The notes below the pieces were generated by a model. It was not told the origin of the DNA and did not search any database. It worked only from the letters and a program-made list of their open reading frames with translations. Of a stretch of 5,874 nucleotides of DNA, positions 1 through 5,874 are shown piece by piece. Position numbers and translations under genes: made by a program. How positions within the stretch are numbered: the first letter of the stretch is position 1; each line of letters opens with the position of its first letter. The stretch is from Deltaproteobacteria bacterium (GTDB taxonomy: Bacteria; Desulfobacterota; Binatia; UBA9968): the NCBI GenBank assembly GCA_005879435.1, contig VBKX01000552.1, forward strand, positions 1 through 5,874, in the 5' to 3' direction.

Positions 1-792
1 GAAGCACTCGGTTTTCGCCATATTTTAGCCTACGATCACGTCATCGGCGCCAATCCCGCCAGCCGTCCGGGCTGGCGCGCGCCGTACAGTCATTTGGACA
101 TGTTTCACGAACCCTTCGTTCTTTTTGCCTATCTCGCCGGGCTAACGAAAAAAGTCGAATTCGTCACCGGGATCATTATCTTGCCTCAACGACAGACTGT
201 TCTCGTCGCGAAACAGGCGGCGGCGCTCGACGTCCTGAGCGGCGGCCGCCTGCGCCTCGGCGTTGGTATCGGCTGGAACCCTGTGGAATACGAGGCGCTG
301 GGCGAAAACTTCAAAAACCGCGGCAAGCGATCCGAGGAGCAGGGCGAGGTGCTGCGCAAGCTCTGGACCCAGGAACTGCTCACGTTCAACGGCCAGTGGC
401 ATAAAATCACCGACGCCGGCATCAACCCGCTGCCGGTGCAGCGACCGATCCCGATCTGGTTTGGCGGCACCGACGACCGCGCTCTGCGCCGTTTGGCGAG
501 ACTGGGCGACGGCTGGTTCCCGCAGATGGCTCCCGACGAAAATGGCCGCGCCACCATCGAGAAAGTCCACCGCTATGCCCATGAGGCTGGCCGCGATCCG
601 AGCCGGATCGGTATCGAGGGTAGGATTGGTTACGGCCAGGGATCGCCCGCCGCGTGGATGAAAGACTTGCAAGCTTGGCAAGACCTTGGCGCCACCCATG
701 TCGGCTTCAACACGATGAAGACGGGCCTCAATTCGGCCGCGCATATCGACGCGATTCGGCGTTTTAGTGCAGCAGTAAACGGGCAAGGATGA
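1..792 (+). CDS. LLM class (luciferase-like) flavin/F420-dependent oxidoreductase, 5' truncated
   Basis: The frame is open from base 1 to a TGA at 790-792, giving 263 visible residues; the start lies upstream. The first visible residues (E-A-L-G-F, then Y-D-H-V-I-G-A) match the end of the first helix and second strand of the bacterial luciferase-like TIM barrel, so about 30-40 N-terminal residues are missing from a protein of about 295-300. Other family segments are T-G-I-I-I-L-P-Q-R (residues 56-64), G-G-R-L-R-L-G-V-G-I-G-W-N (81-93), P-I-P-I-W-F-G-G (149-156) and G-D-G-W-F-P (169-174). The pattern resembles the TIGR03619 (Rv2161c-like) group, usually annotated as F420-dependent. FMN use cannot be excluded, and the substrate cannot be told from sequence. 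No signal peptide can be judged because the N-terminus is absent; the family is cytosolic. It converges on the minus-strand peptidase gene with only 10 bases between stop codons, so it is not part of that operon. An internal ATG at 94 is not the real start, because conserved family sequence precedes it. Confidence 0.9.
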   Translation, partial: EALGFRHILAYDHVIGANPASRPGWRAPYSHLDMFHEPFVLFAYLAGLTKKVEFVTGIIILPQRQTVLVAKQAAALDVLSGGRLRLGVGIGWNPVEYEALGENFKNRGKRSEEQGEVLRKLWTQELLTFNGQWHKITDAGINPLPVQRPIPIWFGGTDDRALRRLARLGDGWFPQMAPDENGRATIEKVHRYAHEAGRDPSRIGIEGRIGYGQGSPAAWMKDLQAWQDLGATHVGFNTMKTGLNSAAHIDAIRRFSAAVNGQG

Positions 793-838
793 GTCGCTGC
801 TTTTAATGTGCGGCTGCGGTCTGTTCCTTGCCGTGTTT
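777..838. repeat. Inverted repeat across the convergent gene ends; possible weak bidirectional terminator
   Basis: GGCAAGGA at 782-789 is the exact reverse complement of TCCTTGCC at 825-832. Outside the arms, AAAC (777-780) can also pair with GTTT (835-838) across a one-versus-two base bulge. The structure spans both stop codons (790-792 and 803-805) of the convergent genes. The loop is about 35 bases, much longer than in a standard intrinsic terminator, and the T-run is only three bases. A terminator role is therefore only tentative, but no other terminator-like structure is visible between these genes. Confidence 0.3.
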
Positions 839-1975
839 AGCGAGCCATGCGCGCAGCGCGGCGAAAGGCTCGCCGCCGTCCGCGACCGCGCGACGCAGGG
901 TTTCTATCGTGCGCACGAGATCGCGACCGCACGAATCGTAGAGCGCCTCGAATAAATCGAGATCTTTCAGATACACAACGTAATGCATGAGCACGGCGTT
1001 ATTGAGCGGCCGTTGGCTAAACGCGCGGAAACGATGGTTCGGACGGTCGGCGATGCGGCGCAGCCATTCGGCCTTGCTCCGCGCGAAAACGTCCTCGCGT
1101 AAACGCAATTTGTCGGCGCGCGGAATGTCGCGGCCGTAAAGGTCGCCGAGGGTGCGCGCCATCTCGGCGATGAAGCCGCCGAATTCCCGTTCATCGTCCC
1201 ACGCTTGAGTCGCGCTCAGATATTCCGCGCTGTCGGCGCCGAAACGAGCGCGGAAAAAATCCATCGCGGCGCGATGACCGATAAAATTGGCCGAGCTTTC
1301 GTTGAAAGCGCCGGCGCCGTTGATGTAAAGCGTATTGTGAAATAGCTCGTGAAAGACGATCTCGCTGAGAATGGCACGATCATAGCGCAGCAAGTGCGAC
1401 AGTAACGGGTCGTCGAACCAGCCCAGCGTGCTGAAGGCCGCCGAAGTGCGCAGATTGGTGTCGTAGCCTTGAGCCGTCAGCCGGTCGATCTCCGCTTGCG
1501 CGTCTTCCTTGGAAAAATATCCCTTGTACGGCACTCGGCCGACGATCAAAAACCACCAGGTATACGGGCGCAGCTCGGTTTTGGGCGCGGCCACAACGAC
1601 GTAGGTCAAGTCGGGACGGTCGACGTACGAATAGCTGGAATAGCTGCCGCCGACCTTGAATTTGAGCACGTCGCGCGCATACTCTCGCGCCGCCAAAACC
1701 AGTTGCAGCTTTTCCTGCGTGTCCGGCTGTACCTGCGGATTGCCCAAAAAATCGACGATCGGCTCGCGCCGCCAAAGGATTTTCCCCTCCTCGTAAGCGG
1801 CGCGGAGAACATACAGAGGAGAACAACCGGAAATAAAGGCGGCCACGAGAATGCTTGCCAGAACCAACCACAACAAGTGCTTGAGTCCTCTCCGCGTCAC
1901 CCAACGGATCGGGAGATAGCAGCGCTGAGTTCCGTCGCGCTGCAAGCTAGGCGAGACGCTGGGCGGGTGTATCAT
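803..1975 (-). CDS. Putative zinc aminopeptidase lipoprotein (COG4324 / PF10023 type)
   Basis: In the longest frame (390 residues) a hydrophobic stretch at residues 34-48 ends in the lipobox-like F-I-S-G-C with Cys51, so the protein is probably lipid-anchored facing the periplasm. The following S-P-L-Y-V-L-R-A-A-Y and R-R-E-P-I are typical of the 'putative aminopeptidase' family. The zinc site is H-E-L-F-H at 209-213 (bases 1351-1337), with Glu226 in F-N-E-S-S-A as the likely third ligand: a gluzincin arrangement with Glu210 as catalytic base. Aminopeptidase activity is the family name; I infer only a metallopeptidase. The true start is probably internal. The ATG at 1975 overlaps the upstream ABC gene by 29 bases, has no Shine-Dalgarno sequence and gives an unusually long n-region. 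GTG at 1900 gives a normal lipoprotein signal (T-R-R-G-L-K-H then hydrophobic; 365 residues). TTG at 1876 has GGAGAGGA nine bases upstream (1886-1893). It is the third gene of the ABC operon. Confidence 0.85.
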   Translation of the reverse strand: MIHPPSVSPSLQRDGTQRCYLPIRWVTRRGLKHLLWLVLASILVAAFISGCSPLYVLRAAYEEGKILWRREPIVDFLGNPQVQPDTQEKLQLVLAAREYARDVLKFKVGGSYSSYSYVDRPDLTYVVVAAPKTELRPYTWWFLIVGRVPYKGYFSKEDAQAEIDRLTAQGYDTNLRTSAAFSTLGWFDDPLLSHLLRYDRAILSEIVFHELFHNTLYINGAGAFNESSANFIGHRAAMDFFRARFGADSAEYLSATQAWDDEREFGGFIAEMARTLGDLYGRDIPRADKLRLREDVFARSKAEWLRRIADRPNHRFRAFSQRPLNNAVLMHYVVYLKDLDLFEALYDSCGRDLVRTIETLRRAVADGGEPFAALRAWLAKHGKEQTAAAH

Positions 1976-3764
1976 GGGAAGCGAGCTTCAACTCCTCGCG
2001 CTCATACTGCAACTGGTACAAGCGGTAATAAATCCCCTGCTTTTCCATCAATTCGGCATGGGAACCCACTTCGCGAACTTCTCCATGGTGCAGCACGATG
2101 ATGCGGTCGGCGTTGCGGATCGTCGATAACCGGTGCGCGATCAAAAGACAGGTTCGGTCGCGCATCACTTTTTCCATCGCATCTTGAATCAGCGCTTCCG
2201 TTTCGGTATCGATGCTGGAAGTCGCCTCGTCCATCACGAGAATTTCCGGCTGGTAAACCAGGACCCGCGCCAATGACAACAGCTGGCGCTGGCCGCCGGA
2301 GAAGTTGCTGCCGCGTTCGCGCACGCGAGCATCGTAGCCCTCGGGCAGCCGGCGAATGAAGCTCTCTGCGTTGGCCACCCGGGCGGCCCGTTCGATTCGC
2401 TCCAACGGGATCGAAGGATCGCCCAATGCAAGATTAGCACGCACGTCGCCGGAGAATAGGAAAACGTCCTGCAAGACAACCCCGATATGGCGCCGGAGCG
2501 CGCGCAGATCCCACTCGCGCACGTCGACGCCGCTGACTTTGATGGAGCCTTGTTGAATATCGTAAGAGCGGTTTAACAGCTTGATCGTCGTGGTCTTGCC
2601 CGACCCCGTGGCGCCGACCATCGCGACTTTCTCTCCCGGTGCGATGCGGAACGAGACGCCTTTGAGCACCGGATCGCCCGCTTTATAGTGAAACGAGACA
2701 TGGTCGAAGACCACTTCGCCGCGAAACGGTTTCGGCACGACGGCATTTTTCGGGCTCGTGACGTCGAGGGGGGTGTCGAGCAATTGAAAGATGCGTTCCG
2801 CGGACGCCATTGCGGACTGCATCACCGTGTATTTTTGACTGAAGTCGCGCAGCGGCACAAAGAAGCGGTGAATATACTCCTTGAACGCCACCAGCGTGCC
2901 AATACCGATGGCGCCGTGCAGCACTTCACCGCCGCCGTACCACAGCAACAGTCCGACGCTCACCGAGCCCGCCGCCTCTACCATAGAATAAAGCCCGGCT
3001 TCATAGAGATTCGAAAGATGATAGGCATCGCGATGGTCGGCGTTGAGTTTTTCAAACTCGCGATAGGTTTTTTCCTCTCGGGCAAAAAGTTGGATCACAG
3101 CCATGCCGGAGAGCGCCTCCCCCAGATAGGCGTTGATGCGCGCGATCCGTACGCGGATTTGGCGGTAGGTTTGGCGCGCTTTGCCGCGAAAAAAATTGAT
3201 CGCCAAGGCCATCGGCGGGATCAACGCCAGAGATACCAGCGCCAACTTGACGTCGAGATATAACATGATGCCGAAGATCCAGATCACCATGACGAAATCC
3301 GACGCGAGCGTAATCACACCCGAGGCGAACATCTCCTGCAACACGTCGACGTCGGTAGTCATACGCGTCACGAGGCGCCCCACCGGGTTGCGGTCGAAGT
3401 AGCTCATCGGCAGTTTCTGCACGTGGGAAAAAATCGCCACGCGCAAATCCGCCAGACAGCGCTGCGCCACCAGCATGGAAAAATAATATTGCGCGAATAC
3501 GGCGACCGTTTCGCCGATCAGGGCGGCGAGAAAGCACAGCATGACGGTCTGCAAGCCCAAGAGATTCTTGCCGGCGATGTATTGATCGATGCCGATTTTC
3601 ATCAAATAGGGCTGCGCCAAGCCGAAGGCCTGCTGCAGCGGCAAGAGCGCCAAGCTCAAGTAAAAGAGCCGCTTGTACGGGATGATGAAATACCACAGAC
3701 GCCGGACCAGCCGGAGATCGTAGGCCTTGCCGAGGACTTCTTCTTGTTGCGTTTCTTCGGTCAT
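1947..3764 (-). CDS. Heterodimeric ABC exporter subunit B (MdlB/YheH/TM288-like), permease-ATPase fusion
   Basis: This 605-residue half-transporter has an N-terminal membrane domain with about six helices (near residues 25-45, 72-96, 146-168, 172-190, 255-277 and 285-305), then a cytosolic ATPase domain from about 350. Loop sequence L-P-M-S-Y-F-D-R-N-P-V-G-R-L-V-T-R (118-134) is typical of the MdlB/YheH branch. ATPase motifs are A-loop Tyr360, Walker A G-A-T-G-S-G-K-T (384-391), Q-loop Gln432, signature F-S-G-G-Q (488-492), Walker B I-L-V-M-D (508-512) with catalytic Glu513, and H-loop His544. The first signature position is Phe, not Leu. It should pair with the product of the preceding gene and carry the catalytic Glu of the competent ATP site. 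The exported substrate is unknown; relatives pump drugs, lipids or peptides. Its ATG (3764) directly follows the upstream TAG. A GAGGAG sequence lies 15 bases before the start (3780-3785), long for a Shine-Dalgarno, so translational coupling is likely. There is no C39 peptidase domain. Confidence 0.95.
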   Translation of the reverse strand: MTEETQQEEVLGKAYDLRLVRRLWYFIIPYKRLFYLSLALLPLQQAFGLAQPYLMKIGIDQYIAGKNLLGLQTVMLCFLAALIGETVAVFAQYYFSMLVAQRCLADLRVAIFSHVQKLPMSYFDRNPVGRLVTRMTTDVDVLQEMFASGVITLASDFVMVIWIFGIMLYLDVKLALVSLALIPPMALAINFFRGKARQTYRQIRVRIARINAYLGEALSGMAVIQLFAREEKTYREFEKLNADHRDAYHLSNLYEAGLYSMVEAAGSVSVGLLLWYGGGEVLHGAIGIGTLVAFKEYIHRFFVPLRDFSQKYTVMQSAMASAERIFQLLDTPLDVTSPKNAVVPKPFRGEVVFDHVSFHYKAGDPVLKGVSFRIAPGEKVAMVGATGSGKTTTIKLLNRSYDIQQGSIKVSGVDVREWDLRALRRHIGVVLQDVFLFSGDVRANLALGDPSIPLERIERAARVANAESFIRRLPEGYDARVRERGSNFSGGQRQLLSLARVLVYQPEILVMDEATSSIDTETEALIQDAMEKVMRDRTCLLIAHRLSTIRNADRIIVLHHGEVREVGSHAELMEKQGIYYRLYQLQYEREELKLASHDTPAQRLA

Positions 3765-5504
3765 CTAAATCTGTTCGAGCTCCTCGCTCAGGCGCTGCTG
3801 CTGAAAAAGCTCGGCGTAGACGCCGCCGTCGCGCACCAGTTCGTCGTGATTGCCGCGCTCGATAATTTTGCCTTCGTCGAGCACGAGAATTTCGTCCGCC
3901 TCGCGCACGGCTGAAATCCGGTGCGAAATGATCAGGCAGGTTTTTTCTTTGAGAATGGCGCGCAGCCCGTGGAGAATCTCGGCTTCGGTCTGAGCATCGA
4001 CGCTGGACAGACAATCGTCGAGAATCAGCACCGGCGGGTTCATGATCAGGGCGCGGGCCAGCGTGGCGCGCTGCTTTTGCCCGCCGGAAAGCGTCACGCC
4101 GCGCTCGCCGACCAGGGTCTCAAGACCTAGCGGAAAAATTTCAACGTCACGGTCCAGCTTGGCGATCTCGACGGCGCGGGTGAGCTCTTCCGCGGAATAA
4201 CTTTCCCGGCCCAGGGCAAGATTCGCCTTGAGAGAAGTAGAAAAAAGAAACGGCTCTTGGGGCACGTAGCCGATCAATCGGCGCAGCTCGCGCAACGCCA
4301 GCTTGCGAGTATCCTGACCGTCCACGAGAATGGCGCCGGTCGAGACATCGAACATTCGCGGCACGAGTTGCGCCAGAGTGCTTTTACCCGAGCCGACGCG
4401 CCCGACCAGGCCGACCGAGCGGCCGACGGGAAGCGTGAAATTGATCTCTTCGAGCGCCGAGTGGCCGTTTTTCTGCCGCTCATAAGCGAAGGAGACGTTG
4501 CGGAATTCGATGCCTTCTTTGAGCGCATGGATTGCCGGAGACGCCGCTTCGTCCCTGATTTCGGGGTTAGTTTCGAGAATCTCTTCGAGACGGCGCATCG
4601 CCGCGCGGCCGCGCTCGACCAAAGAAAGCATCCAACCAAACGCTGCCGTGGGCCACGCCAGCACGTTGAGATAGGCGATAAACGCGACAATATCGGCGAC
4701 CAGCAAGTCTCCCCGCATCACCCGAATGCCGCCGTACCAGATCACGATCAGCACTGTCAGACCGTTGATGCCTTGCATGACCGGGTTGACGATGCCGCGC
4801 ATCTTCGCCATCTCCATGCTTTTGACTTCGTAGTCCTTATTCAAAGCGATGAACTGCTGGGCCTGGAAATCCTCCTGCGCGTAAGCTTTCACGACATGCA
4901 TGCCGCTTAAATTCTCCTGCACGTGGCTGCTGAGAGCCGACATCTGTTGCTGCACTTCGAGGGAGCTTTTCATGATCCGGCCGCGAAACTGGTGCGCGAC
5001 GTAGATCAACAACGGGAACGGCGCGACCGCCGCCAACGTCATGCGCACGTCCATCGAAAGCATCAATGCCATGGCATACACGTAGTAAAGCGGCGCGTTG
5101 ACAAAATTGAGGACTCCCGGACCGAGCATAACGCGCACCGCGGAGATGTCATTGATCACCCGCGACATCAGATCGCCGGTTCTTTGCTTGTGATAATAAG
5201 ACAGCGGCAGCTTTTCGAGGTGCGCAAACAGGTCGTTGCGCAAATCGTATTCAACATCGCGCCCGGCGTTGAAAATCAGCGCGCGCGAATAGGTCCGGAC
5301 GAATCCCTGCACGACCGCCGCGGCGATGATCAAGACGGCGTAGTAGGTCACATCGCTGAGGGAGCCGCCGTGTTCGATGATGCGGACGGCCTCGCGAATC
5401 CACCAGGGAATCCACATGACCAAGGTGGCCGTGCCGAGAAGACAAAGCCCGCCGAACAGGTAACGTCGCCAGTAGCGCCAGATGTATTGGGATATGCGCC
5501 CCAT
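3765..5504 (-). CDS. Heterodimeric ABC exporter subunit A (MdlA/YheI/TM287-like), degenerate catalytic site
   Basis: This 579-residue half-transporter has about six membrane helices (near residues 15-38, 54-72, 130-151, 153-171, 244-262 and 268-290) and an ATPase domain from about 332. The loop L-P-L-S-Y-Y-H-K-Q-R-T-G-D-L-M-S-R (99-115), followed by V-M-L-G-P-G, is characteristic of the MdlA/YheI branch. Motifs are A-loop Tyr341, Walker A G-R-V-G-S-G-K-S (368-375), Q-loop Gln416, canonical signature L-S-G-G-Q (472-476), Walker B V-L-I-L-D (492-496) followed by Asp497 (GAT, bases 4016-4014) where the catalytic Glu normally stands, and H-loop His528. The Glu-to-Asp change is the known mark of the degenerate half of heterodimeric exporters such as TM287/288 and BmrCD, so ATP is probably bound but slowly hydrolysed at this site. 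Its length matches TM287 and MdlA. The ATG at 5504 is preceded by AGGA four bases upstream and is the first gene of the operon. Substrate unknown. Confidence 0.95.
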   Translation of the reverse strand: MGRISQYIWRYWRRYLFGGLCLLGTATLVMWIPWWIREAVRIIEHGGSLSDVTYYAVLIIAAAVVQGFVRTYSRALIFNAGRDVEYDLRNDLFAHLEKLPLSYYHKQRTGDLMSRVINDISAVRVMLGPGVLNFVNAPLYYVYAMALMLSMDVRMTLAAVAPFPLLIYVAHQFRGRIMKSSLEVQQQMSALSSHVQENLSGMHVVKAYAQEDFQAQQFIALNKDYEVKSMEMAKMRGIVNPVMQGINGLTVLIVIWYGGIRVMRGDLLVADIVAFIAYLNVLAWPTAAFGWMLSLVERGRAAMRRLEEILETNPEIRDEAASPAIHALKEGIEFRNVSFAYERQKNGHSALEEINFTLPVGRSVGLVGRVGSGKSTLAQLVPRMFDVSTGAILVDGQDTRKLALRELRRLIGYVPQEPFLFSTSLKANLALGRESYSAEELTRAVEIAKLDRDVEIFPLGLETLVGERGVTLSGGQKQRATLARALIMNPPVLILDDCLSSVDAQTEAEILHGLRAILKEKTCLIISHRISAVREADEILVLDEGKIIERGNHDELVRDGGVYAELFQQQRLSEELEQI

Positions 5505-5508
5505 GAAG

Positions 5509-5512
5509 TCCT
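5509..5512 (-). promoter_or_regulatory. Ribosome binding site of the first ABC gene
   Basis: On the minus strand, AGGA lies four bases before the ATG at 5504. It is short but reasonably placed, and it is the only purine-rich element near this start. Confidence 0.45.
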
Positions 5513-5515
5513 ACT

Positions 5516-5544
5516 AGAATACTCTACGAGGTTCACAGTCGCAA
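5516..5544 (-). promoter_or_regulatory. Weak candidate sigma70-type promoter for the ABC operon
   Basis: Read on the minus strand, TTGCGA (5544-5539; 4 of 6 matches to TTGACA) and TATTCT (5521-5516; 4 of 6 matches to TATAAT) are separated by exactly 17 bases. The expected transcription start, near 5509, leaves only about five bases before the ATG and would cut into the AGGA ribosome binding site. Either the real promoter lies further upstream or this match is fortuitous. Confidence 0.25.
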
Positions 5545-5570
5545 GAAAGGACACGAAACCCTCTCGCAAA

Positions 5571-5606
5571 CTGCAGCCGCAATCGAGCGCTCGCTTGACA
5601 ATGCAG
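5571..5606. promoter_or_regulatory. 36-base dyad in the divergent intergenic region; candidate operator
   Basis: The symmetry axis lies between 5588 and 5589. The core CGAGCGCTCG (5584-5593) is a perfect palindrome. Moving outwards, one pair mismatches (5583/5594), three pairs match (CAA 5580-5582 with TTG 5595-5597), four do not match or are neutral, and five match (CTGCA 5571-5575 with TGCAG 5602-5606). In all, 13 of 18 pairs are symmetric. The right half covers the -35 box of the typA candidate promoter. This fits a binding site for one or two protein dimers. The absence of a loop argues against an RNA hairpin as its main role. Confidence 0.4.
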
Positions 5607-5623
5607 AACGACTCCCTAATAAA
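5595..5623 (+). promoter_or_regulatory. Candidate sigma70-type promoter of typA
   Basis: A perfect -35 box TTGACA (5595-5600) is followed after 17 bases by AATAAA (5618-5623), a 4 of 6 match to the -10 consensus; the overlapping TAATAA at 5617-5622 with a 16-base spacer is an alternative. The expected transcription start is about 5628-5631, which falls inside the ATG triplet cluster of typA. Confidence 0.5.
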
Positions 5624-5625
5624 CA

Positions 5626-5874
5626 ATGATGATGGTTCAAACCACGCATCACCGCCGCGAAGTTATCCGCAATATCGCAATCATCGCCCACGTCGACCAC
5701 GGCAAAACCACGCTGGTGGACGCCATGCTGCACCAAAGCGGGATTTTTCGCGCCAACGAGCAGGTCGCCGACCGCGTCATGGACTCGATGGATTTGGAGC
5801 GCGAGCGCGGCATTACGATCATGGCGAAGAACACGTCGATTCACTATGGCGAGGTGAAAATCAATATCGTCGAC
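5626..5874 (+). CDS. typA: Ribosome-associated GTPase TypA/BipA, 3' truncated by window end
   Basis: The frame runs open from ATG 5626 to the last base, giving 83 N-terminal residues of a protein usually about 600-615 long. Residues 15-30 contain R-N-I-A-I-I-A-H-V-D-H-G-K-T-T-L, the G1 phosphate-binding loop of translational GTPases. R-G-I-T-I at 61-65 is the G2 switch I segment, and the window ends at Asp83, the first residue of the G3 D-T-P-G-H motif. The stretch V-M-D-S-M-D-L-E-R-E-R-G-I-T-I-M-A-K-N-T is diagnostic for TypA/BipA rather than LepA or EF-G; most relatives have Asn where Met55 stands. The family binds ribosomes and helps 50S assembly and growth under cold or stress. Three in-frame ATGs (5626, 5629, 5632) compete as start, none with a Shine-Dalgarno sequence. 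The promoter position favours the second or third. It is transcribed divergently from the ABC operon. Confidence 0.95.
   Translation, partial: MMMVQTTHHRREVIRNIAIIAHVDHGKTTLVDAMLHQSGIFRANEQVADRVMDSMDLERERGITIMAKNTSIHYGEVKINIVD

Noticed and set aside
142..786. 214-codon minus-strand open frame opposite the LLM oxidoreductase
   Set aside because: Shadow of the oxidoreductase frame, whose family motifs are clear on the plus strand.
1469..2101. 210-codon plus-strand open frame across the peptidase/ABC junction
   Set aside because: Antisense to two well-supported genes, with no domain and no ribosome binding site.
1947..3764. Identification of subunit B as MsbA (lipid A flippase)
   Set aside because: MsbA is a homodimer with a standard signature. 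The paired partner with a degenerate Walker B and the MdlB-type loop sequence fit a heterodimer better.
3052..4014. 320-codon minus-strand open frame spanning the ABC gene junction
   Set aside because: It reads both ABC genes out of frame and is dominated by Arg, Ala and Gly, with no motif. The in-frame products are unmistakable.
4257..4910. 217-codon open frame on the plus strand opposite the first ABC gene
   Set aside because: It lies wholly antisense to a gene with complete ABC motifs and shows no recognisable domain. Its composition (rich in Arg, His, Asp and Gln) is what a GC-rich coding strand gives when read backwards.
1947..5504. Bacteriocin or peptide exporter with built-in leader peptidase
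   Set aside because: Neither subunit has an N-terminal C39 domain; both begin with the membrane domain, and no small precursor gene is visible nearby.
5539..5680. Repeated TCGCAA hexamer (5539, 5564, 5675) as a direct-repeat binding site
   Set aside because: Spacing is irregular, one copy is inside typA coding sequence, and a hexamer repeated three times in 140 bases of this composition is weak evidence.
5533..5844. Minus-strand open frames of 61 to 103 codons over the typA start and intergenic region
   Set aside because: They overlap the conserved TypA G1 and G2 segments in antisense, show no family features and would cover the promoter and dyad.

Overview
The window looks like ordinary chromosomal DNA from a Gram-negative-type bacterium. 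GC content by eye is in the mid to high 50s. Coding density is high, genes are packed into a tight operon, and there is a lipobox lipoprotein. An F420/FMN-type luciferase-like oxidoreductase beside an MdlAB-like exporter, a COG4324-type lipoprotein peptidase and typA would suit an uncultured soil or sediment lineage (delta-proteobacteria-like, Binatota, Rokubacteria or similar). That placement is a low-confidence inference. I see no insertion sequences, tRNA or rRNA genes, CRISPR arrays or phage genes.

Layout: bases 1-792 (+) hold the 3' part of a luciferase-like (LLM class) oxidoreductase whose start lies before the window. It converges, with a 10-base gap, on a three-gene operon on the minus strand. 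Read in the direction of transcription, the operon is: 5504-3765, first half of a heterodimeric ABC exporter (MdlA/YheI/TM287-like); 3764-1947, second half (MdlB/YheH/TM288-like), whose ATG directly follows the TAG of the first; and 1975-803, a lipoprotein with a gluzincin-type zinc site (COG4324 / PF10023 'putative aminopeptidase'). The longest reading frame of the third gene overlaps the second by 29 bases. A 121-base divergent intergenic region (5505-5625) separates the operon from the 5' end of the ribosome-associated GTPase gene typA/bipA (5626 to the window end, +).

How it works together: the two ABC subunits should form one exporter with one catalytically competent ATP site and one degenerate site. 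The Walker B Glu-to-Asp change in the first subunit and the Leu-to-Phe change in the signature of the second fall in the same composite site, as in described heterodimeric exporters. The peptidase is probably co-transcribed, but a functional link is only a guess. The intergenic region holds a good candidate promoter for typA that runs into a triple ATG with no ribosome binding site (a leaderless candidate). An unusually symmetrical 36-base dyad overlaps the -35 box of that promoter and is a candidate operator.

I do not see a clearly new biological system here. The items most worth checking are the dyad/promoter arrangement, the leaderless typA start, the start codon of the peptidase gene, and the inverted repeat at the convergent gene ends.
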